Assembly: GCF_000740895.1 (NCBI RefSeq)
Contig: NC_025263.1
Coordinates: forward strand, 1,736,001-1,800,000
Direction of reading: 5' to 3'
Source of the DNA: Theileria orientalis strain Shintoku
Lineage: Eukaryota > Apicomplexa > Aconoidasida > Piroplasmida > Theileriidae
DNA length: 64,000 bases
A model generated the notes under the pieces. The model was not told the origin of the DNA and did no database searches. It saw only the letters and a program-made list of their open reading frames with translations. The translations under genes and the position numbers were made by a program. Positions 56,301-64,000 of the stretch are shown here, piece by piece. The first letter of the stretch is position 1; every line of letters begins with the position of its first letter.

Positions 56301-58539
56301 TAATGAATTTGGGTGAAGGCAATCCTGTTGGCTCACTCGGGTCATAATCGTTAGGAGCTAAAACTCTAATAACAGGAGCATTATTCTCGTCTTTTAATAA
56401 AAGTACGCGATTAGGATATTCACCTTGTTGATAACGCCATTTAACTCTATCACCCTTTTTAAGCTCGTAAATCAAAAATCCTTCTTTACAGAGGAATCTA
56501 TGAATGTCCTCAACTTGAAAATACGAGTAGTCAATTTCATTCGTACTTGCATAATGAGTAATATCAACACTAATGAATTTGGGTGAAGGCAATCCTGTTG
56601 GCTCACTCGGGTCATAATCGTTAGGAGCTAAAACTCTAATAACAGGAGCATTCTCGTCTTTTAATAAAAGTACACGATTAGGATATTCACCTTGTTGATA
56701 ACGCCATTTAACTCTATCACCCTTTTTAAGCTCGTAAATCAAAAATCCTTCTTTACAGAGGAATCTATGAATGTCCTCAACTTGAAAATACGAGTAGTCA
56801 ATTTCATTCGTACTTGCATAATGAGTAATATCAACACTAATGAATTTGGGTGAAGGCAATCCTGTTGGCTCACTCGGGTCATAATCGTTAGGAGCTAAAA
56901 CTCTAATAACAGGAGCATTATTCTCGTCTTTTAATAAAAGTACGCGATTAGGATATTCACCTTGTTGATAACGCCATTTAACTCTATCACCCTTTTTAAG
57001 CTCGTAAATCAAAAATCCTTCTTTACAGAGGAATCTATGAATGTCCTCAACTTGAAAATACGAGTAGTCAACTTCATTCGTACTTGCATAATGAGTAATA
57101 TCAACACTAACCAATTGGGTTTGGCCTTTTTGAGGAATTTTTTGTTTCAAGGGCTGAGGAGCAGGTAGTCTAGATCCTGATTCTGAATTTTGTTGAACAG
57201 CAGAAGGTTGTGATTGTGCCTGTACGGGTTGAGAAGAGGGCGCTCTAGAGCTAGGAGTGACAACCTCTAAATCTGACTCACCCTCAGATTCCAGTTCGAA
57301 AGATTTAGATGCTGGCTGTCCCGCAGGTCTGGCCTGTGGAGCTGCCACTGGCGAGGGTTGAGGCTCCGCTTCGCTATCAGAATCAAAATCTAACTCCAAT
57401 GAAGGGTTATTTTGTTGATCAAAAGCTATGCGTATTTCTTTAGGGTATTTACCTCCATTATAAGTCCATGCAACGTTACCGCTATCTGTAATATTATTGA
57501 CGATGAAAGGAGATCTTGGGATGAAAACATGAGCGTATTTGTTTTGATCCCATAGATAGGCGTAAGTGTCATCTGATCTTTTGTTTCTAAGCTCAATAGT
57601 AATAAATTTAGTATCAAAATTCACATCATCCGCCGGAAAACTCAACTCTAATGAGGGATTATCATCTTTATCAAAAGCTATACGTACTTCGTTGGGATAC
57701 TTTCCACCTTGATATTGCCAAGGGACAACAGTGTTGTCTGTAACTTTATTAATTATGTACGGCGTTTTGGGAATAAACAAGTGAGCATATTTGTACTGAT
57801 CCCAAGCATAGGTATAGTATTTATTGGACTTTTTGTTGTTGAGTTCTATGGTAATGAATTGAGGTTGATTTGGTGAAGGTGGTGCACGTGGAATGGGTTG
57901 CGTCGTACTATCAGGTGTATTAGTATGAGCAGTTGTTTGAGCTTCAACTGGAACAGCTCGTGGCTGAGGCCCTCGTGGTACCGAAGGTTGAGTTTGTGCC
58001 TGTACGGGTTGAGAAGAGGGCGCTCTAGAGCTAGGAGTGACAACCTCTAAATCTGACTCACCCTCAGATTCCAGTTCAAAAGATTTAGATGCTGGCTGTC
58101 CCGCAGGTCTGGCCTGTGGAGCTGCCACTGGCGAGAGTTTAGGTAAAGCCGCTACGGGTTGTACACTTTTACGAGGTACACTTCCAGATTGCAAATCAGG
58201 TCCAGGTTGAGGCGCAGCTACGGCCACTGGAGCTGGTGATCGTCTGGGACTGGGCTCTACTTCGACGCCAGATTCGGGATCTGGTGTGGTTTGTGCAGTT
58301 GATATTCGTTTGGGTGAAACTTCCGCTCCTTTTTGAGATTCATTGTCGGAATCCAATTCGAAGATGGCGGATCTAGATTTAACATTTGTTTGTGATGGAT
58401 CTGGTGGCTTAGGAGGCTCTGGCTTACTGGCAACACCACCTGGGTTTGATGGGTCAAAATATGGTCGAGTGAATGGACAAACTGCCAGGTCAATGTGAAT
58501 TAGTGCTAACAGTGTTAATAAATAATAAATAACTTTCAT
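53347..58539 (-). CDS. giant secreted FAINT-repeat protein with Pro/Gln-rich segments
   Basis: Single-exon 1730-aa protein. It has a signal peptide (MKVIYYLLTLLALIHIDLAV) and then a Pro/Gln/Ser/Glu-rich segment to about residue 230. Roughly a dozen FAINT-like units follow: two diverged units, five nearly identical tandem units (about 495-940), one diverged unit, a second Pro-rich linker, then at least four longer units with paired cysteines. The C-terminus has a Cys-rich hydrophobic patch and three acidic repeats containing DDVGGVTVGMP or close variants. The build (signal peptide, P/Q-rich tract, FAINT units) resembles Theileria SVSP-type secreted proteins, but this copy is unusually long. 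An almost identical P/Q-rich block occurs twice. No clear membrane anchor was seen. Host-cell or surface function is inference. Confidence 0.8.
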   Translation of the reverse strand: MKVIYYLLTLLALIHIDLAVCPFTRPYFDPSNPGGVASKPEPPKPPDPSQTNVKSRSAIFELDSDNESQKGAEVSPKRISTAQTTPDPESGVEVEPSPRRSPAPVAVAAPQPGPDLQSGSVPRKSVQPVAALPKLSPVAAPQARPAGQPASKSFELESEGESDLEVVTPSSRAPSSQPVQAQTQPSVPRGPQPRAVPVEAQTTAHTNTPDSTTQPIPRAPPSPNQPQFITIELNNKKSNKYYTYAWDQYKYAHLFIPKTPYIINKVTDNTVVPWQYQGGKYPNEVRIAFDKDDNPSLELSFPADDVNFDTKFITIELRNKRSDDTYAYLWDQNKYAHVFIPRSPFIVNNITDSGNVAWTYNGGKYPKEIRIAFDQQNNPSLELDFDSDSEAEPQPSPVAAPQARPAGQPASKSFELESEGESDLEVVTPSSRAPSSQPVQAQSQPSAVQQNSESGSRLPAPQPLKQKIPQKGQTQLVSVDITHYASTNEVDYSYFQVEDIHRFLCKEGFLIYELKKGDRVKWRYQQGEYPNRVLLLKDENNAPVIRVLAPNDYDPSEPTGLPSPKFISVDITHYASTNEIDYSYFQVEDIHRFLCKEGFLIYELKKGDRVKWRYQQGEYPNRVLLLKDENAPVIRVLAPNDYDPSEPTGLPSPKFISVDITHYASTNEIDYSYFQVEDIHRFLCKEGFLIYELKKGDRVKWRYQQGEYPNRVLLLKDENNAPVIRVLAPNDYDPSEPTGLPSPKFISVDITHYASTNEIDYSYFQVEDIHRFLCKEGFLIYELKKGDRVKWRYQQGEYPNRVLLLKDENAPVIRVLAPNDYDPSEPTGLPSPKFISVDITHYASTNEIDYSYFQVEDIHRFLCKEGFLIYELKKGDRVKWRYQQGEYPNRVLLLKDENAPVIRVLAPNDYEPNEPVYQIPTPAPVEPEPEYETGLITANVDIYQSTDTIEYTYDPAIDAHTFKSRGSLLFNKVVRNGKVIWLPKNNRYGNRVVIKMSPDGSYKAKMHYPDDVPTPEMAAPTVPEEPVGVPSPVPARAPIDLESDVEVEPKPRIEPIMPQPGVEPVGIQPIGVLPTLVKPSDVSVSLDTEEGIPVAPREEPIIPKEQDVAEKVFETSEKFVYEPDPNVTPDFSSKAPINLNIKSTSSTVSYNYNKDKCKKTKIYSALSGYGFATVKYGGTCCSSEKSIWVAKGDKQYGKKVEIIDYWYLDMKELNIYLYDATKRKFFKNYEDPWTEIDMSKLNPKTMNITMTQESYFHTNSREDRYQIYVAKHPFVFNKVIQWRYPGIWKEYPVWSTYDSEEYASEIFRDGVGCSSIKNVTMRLLNGDYRHVKMVNGVWVKKSSYLDLDLNLKKSTFEFTYSKNKNSHTYETNFDFLFTKILIRKGSSCCKKETIIWEKMDNNQLANKVVFTKYIYDHMYDLIIYFHDGSKKMFIKNQKKYWTEVNLAKKYSIYLNIEALKDTYFYTYKRDRGYGTFEAKNPFVFSSLVEFKRIGNGTKMVWQARNPNEYAVKVVIDGSRRCTYTKNATLHLVTGKSLRLTRTGSLGCTPSFCCFFTLGLFNCCAKTWEQEHTIAITKPVASTQDKDEGAQQKTSFDIDDDVIGIPATTSPVPDPTNVTHVQKTSNVLDDDDVGGVTVGMPVLPGVMNYASEQQNSFVLDEDDVGGVTVGMPVFPGVTNKSNEQQNSFVLEDDVESIAATTPGTNDFTNEVYNQPNAFDFDDDGVGELIQI
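53480..53700 (-). repeat. C-terminal acidic tandem repeats
   Basis: Three imperfect units of about 30 codons, each with a Gln-Asn-Ser-Phe or similar start, then an acidic run and VGGVTVGMP, lie near the end of the 1730-aa protein. The DNA between units is highly similar. Confidence 0.65.
55811..57115 (-). repeat. five near-identical FAINT tandem repeats (267/270 bp)
   Basis: The landmark TAATCGTTAGGAGC recurs at about 55811, 56078, 56345, 56615 and 56882. The spacings are 267, 267, 270 and 267 bp. Units are almost identical in DNA. The length difference is one Asn codon (ENNAPV against ENAPV). Each unit encodes one FAINT-like domain of 89-90 aa. Confidence 0.9.
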
Positions 58540-59580
58540 TTTTACAGAAATTATTGCTATCTCATTGTACCAGCACCGTTACTGCCTGGACACCAATGGC
58601 ATACCTGGGAATACTACTAAATTTGGCAATATTTGGCCAGCAAATAGTACAAAAAAATTAATAGTACTGCCAGGGGTAAAATTGCCATTGGTACCGGCTT
58701 AAGTGGTCGGTGCTGTTGACAGCTGCTATATCAGTATGATTATACTTTAAAATTTAAAATCCGAGTATTAGTACCATCTTATTTTAATTTGCGTGTATCT
58801 AACTTTATTTATGTGCCAACTAAGCCTGCTTAGACATGCTCAGGGCTCGGAGATTCAATCGAAAGACTAAAAAAGGATGGGGGCTCAGGAGTCAGATAAA
58901 TCGATGCATTCTTCCATATTTTTTAAATTATGACAAATGTACTATTGGATATGGCTCTACTGAGAGATTTAATCGGGGAATCCGTAGAATTAACAGGTTT
59001 ATAAAATTTATGAATCACCTAAATTGTGCTAGTACTGGATAAGGTATCTAAATAAAATTAAATAGATCAGGTTCTTATTTAATACTTAACATAATTTTTT
59101 TATATTAAACTGGTACTATAAGCTACAGTTCAAATCGCCATTTGTGGTCTATCAAAGTCTTAATATGTTGGACCAGACATATATGGTGCGTGGTGTGTAT
59201 TAATTTTGTGGTATAATTACACCATTTTGAGTTAAACACCAATTGAAACTAAACCTCAGTGTATCATTTAAAACCAATTGTAATTTTTTCGGAATCTCCT
59301 TAAGATCCCACCCATCTTCGCATTTCTGCTTCATACGCTCAATACCAAGATTCCTTCTGTTAAGAGTGATTTTTCTTAGAACACGTGGGAATCTAATTCC
59401 ATACCCTCTAGTATCTGCTGTACCAATATATTCATTGCCTTCCCTATTCTTCTGGCCCTGAAGTTTCCCAAATTATACTCAAATTTGTGGTAACTTCTTT
59501 GACGGTGTCCCACACAGTAGGCGAGCCAAAACGAATACACATTATGCTCCATTAGCCGTGAAAAATGAATGAAAATAAAA
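58540..59580. other. intergenic region
   Basis: About 1 kb between the 1730-aa gene and alpha-tubulin. Short plus-strand frames (58836-59042 and 59243-59461) have no protein-like features. No RNA gene was recognised. Confidence 0.45.
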
Positions 59581-62135
<2,555 letters not shown>

Positions 62136-62217
62136 CGACAACGGCAGGATTCGAACCTGCGCAGGCAGAACCTAATGACTTAGCAGGCCATCCCCTTAAC
62201 CACTCGGGCACGTTGTC
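62136..62217 (-). tRNA. tRNA-Ser (anticodon GCU)
   Basis: An 82-nt gene. The acceptor stem is GACAACG/CGTTGTC with a G discriminator. The D arm reads CCCGAGTGGTTAAGGGG. The anticodon stem-loop ATGGCCTGCTAAGTCAT has GCT at the anticodon and one G-U pair. A class II variable arm follows, and the T arm is GCAGGTTCGAATCCTGC. No intron and no encoded CCA, as is normal for a eukaryotic nuclear tRNA. It reads AGC and AGU serine codons, which are abundant in the triplet-repeat-rich genes here. Confidence 0.95.
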
Positions 62218-62595
62218 CTCTTATGACCAAACAAAATTTGCTTTATATTATCTATATTATATTAAGTTTATTATAGGAGATTTAAACATGTTTAATACGT
62301 TTTATAATCAATAAATAACATAGTATATTACTAATATTTCAATAGAGCGTATAGTATACAATACACAGGAAAGATTCTGTCCTTCCAAAAATTATAACCA
62401 CTTTCATCGTCGATGTTTGTGGTACAAGCAACGCCGATATGGTCTTCCCTAGTCTATTACATACTACACATCACAAATAATTGTCCAATTAGTAATAACT
62501 ACCATATATTCAGTTAATTTATTATCTTACTAGTTATAAAGTATGTTGAAATGGAGCCTAGTGTTGATTGATTGAATGTTGGAACCAATAAAAAG
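62218..62595. other. intergenic spacer
   Basis: About 380 bp, AT-rich, between the tRNA gene and the small membrane protein. No gene was seen. Confidence 0.4.
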
Positions 62596-62843
62596 TTAGT
62601 ATTTGATCTTTTTGTCCGAGAACTCAGTTAATTCGGTAGACAGGTGCCCTAGCACATGATCCATATGCATTTGGTCCTTGCTATTCCAGTAATTGGCCTG
62701 TTAAAGTATTAGTTGTGTTACAATAGAAGTTTAAATAGATGGTAATATAAGCCAACCTTAAATAGATAGGCAACTGGCAAAGCAGTGACGACAATACAAA
62801 ACAAATTCGAGTAGTAAAATATGGCTCTATCCTGTTCAGCCAT
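62596..62843 (-). CDS. small single-span membrane protein (hypothetical)
   Basis: Exons 62843-62757 and 62697-62596 join in phase to 62 aa. A short N-terminus (MAEQDRAIFYYSN) leads to one membrane span (LFCIVVTALPVAYLF) and a hydrophilic tail that ends FSDKKIKY. The 59-nt intron has GT-AG ends. Such small membrane proteins are often subunits of ER or mitochondrial complexes, but I cannot name the family. Frame and splice consistency are the main support. Confidence 0.55.
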
Positions 62844-63336
62844 GTTGTTCTACAGTCAAATTAGGTTAAATTGATCGAGAATGACTAAATAAAGGGATTT
62901 AATTAAAAGCGGATAGTTAATTAACAACATTGATACCCTTCTGACTAATCTACTTTTGGTAAAATTAGGTAATGGTATAGTTTTAGTTAAAAATCGAGTA
63001 ACATTCATTTTATATAGGAGTATAAGATATAAATTATAAAAACTATTAAATTTTCAAAATATTAAAAAGTTAAAAAGATATATGCAGGGCCTAAAATATA
63101 CATAGAAAGATAGAATAGTACTAAAAAGGATAAAATAAAGGTACCACGACACCACAATTTGTGTAAACCAACCAATTTAGATTATCACCATATCTACAAA
63201 CTATCAATGAAATAATTTTACATTTTTGTATTGATAAATTTATAATTACTTATGTGAGTTATGTTTTCTCTAATTTTACCGGCCATTTGTTGAATAAAAA
63301 TGTGGAATCTTGTGATTATATTTTTTAATTCATAAA
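62844..63336. other. intergenic spacer
   Basis: About 490 bp, AT-rich, divergent between the small membrane protein and the 63.3 kb frame. No gene was seen. Confidence 0.4.
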
Positions 63337-63537
63337 ATGAGACTGATATCTCAACTAAGTTTTATTACATATGTCACGGCCAGAGGTAGAAGGCCTTTGA
63401 TAGACAGTGTGTATGATAATGGGCCCTTTAACTGTTTGAATGGTCGGTTTGACAACCTACACATTGGATACAGTAAAATGAGTGACGATATAGAATCTCT
63501 GGGTATTACTCTCTTAAAATCATTAAATAATAGATAA
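63337..63537 (+). CDS. possible small protein (hypothetical)
   Basis: A 66-codon frame from ATG 63337 with a basic, amphipathic-looking start (MRLISQLSFITYVTARGRR) and a polar remainder. The start would suit a mitochondrial presequence. It lies between two better-supported genes and is free of other overlapping frames. No domain was recognised. It could equally be a chance frame. Confidence 0.35.
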   Translation: MRLISQLSFITYVTARGRRPLIDSVYDNGPFNCLNGRFDNLHIGYSKMSDDIESLGITLLKSLNNR

Positions 63538-63654
63538 ATAGTTAATAAGCTATTAATTATTAAAATAAATCTTTTTTATGTCAAATTTTACACTTTACAC
63601 ACGACATAATAAGATCACTAATAGTGAATATAGACATATCTAAATAAGTTTGTC

Positions 63655-64000
63655 ATGGTTACTATAGATGAATATCTTAAAGAGGAAAACTACAAAAACT
63701 TGCCTCCTGAATTACAGGTTTGAATAGTATTCTTTCCTTTCCGCCCCTTAAAAACTACACAGTTAAATATTAGTGCATACAAGTTAACAAATGAACAGCT
63801 TAAGCAACTGAATAAGGACAAGCAGATGTACAATAATCTCAAAAGACTGATTAGAAGGAGCAAAAAGTACGAAATGCCACAAACTGAGGTGGTCTCGGAG
63901 GTAGTCTATCCTCCTCCCAGCGCCGATAGCAGTGACAATAGTGGCCAGCTAGAGAGTAAAATAAATAGCATACGCGAGATATATGATAGAAACTACGAGC
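63655..64000 (+). CDS. 5' part of an unknown gene, cut by window end
   Basis: Exon 1 (63655-63717) encodes MVTIDEYLKEENYKNLPPEL plus Q. Exon 2 starts at 63763 and remains open to the window edge. The joined frame is 21 codons plus 79. The visible part is helical and charged (LTNEQLKQLNKDKQMYNNLK), followed by a Pro/Ser linker (VVYPPPSADSSDNSG). No domain can be named from this fragment. Confidence 0.6.

Noticed and set aside
55811..57115. Tandem array considered as CRISPR or satellite
   Set aside because: The repeats are in-frame protein domains without unique spacers, in a eukaryotic gene.
58836..59042. 68-codon basic plus frame upstream of the 1730-aa gene
   Set aside because: Composition alone; no splice partner, domain or signal was seen.

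Overview
This window is nuclear DNA of a piroplasmid apicomplexan, almost certainly a Theileria and probably of the T. orientalis type. The evidence is: densely packed genes with many short GT-AG introns, including one of 32 nt proven by alpha-tubulin homology; AT-rich spacers; secreted proteins built from FAINT (DUF529)-like modules; and an HU-type DNA-binding protein with an apicoplast-style leader. There is no bacterial operon structure. The species is inferred, not proven. Gene models were spliced by hand from reading frame, splice consensus and homology. Where I list exons, their phases add up to an uninterrupted frame.

Layout. 1-16.4 kb is conserved core: a small acidic protein, CTU2/NCS2 (tRNA thiolation), a Ser/Thr kinase, a small unknown protein, a TUL1-like membrane RING E3 ligase, a WD40 protein resembling IPI3/WDR18 (minus strand), RRP9/U3-55K, an unknown protein and an A20/AN1 zinc-finger protein. 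18.2-22.3 kb holds two divergent members of a lineage-specific membrane-protein family. 22.7-30.5 kb is core again: phosphopantetheine adenylyltransferase, a VPS9-domain protein, apicoplast-type HU, prefoldin 4 and signal peptidase subunit SPC3. 30.4-36.0 kb is one very large GC-rich member of the lineage-specific family, with a frame break and a truncated 3' end. 36.4-45.2 kb is core: a small unknown protein, AP-4 epsilon, a TBC RabGAP and ribosomal protein eL32. 46.7-58.5 kb is an accessory block: another family member, three FAINT-type secreted proteins (one of 1730 aa with near-identical tandem repeats) and a small secreted Cys-cluster protein. 59.6-64 kb is core: a divergent alpha-tubulin, tRNA-Ser(GCU), a small membrane protein, a weak small ORF and the start of one more gene.

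Functional themes. Many core genes serve membrane traffic and the secretory route (SPC3, AP-4 epsilon, VPS9 protein, TBC protein, TUL1-like ligase), ribosome and tRNA biogenesis (RRP9, IPI3-like, CTU2, eL32) and organelle or cofactor needs (HU, PPAT). The accessory genes are predicted membrane or exported proteins, interspersed with housekeeping genes in this stretch. The most notable and least described element is the family at 18.2-22.3, 30.4-36.0 and 46.7-48.8 kb. It is built from two alternating modules (here called A and B) and usually ends in one C-terminal membrane segment, without a signal peptide.
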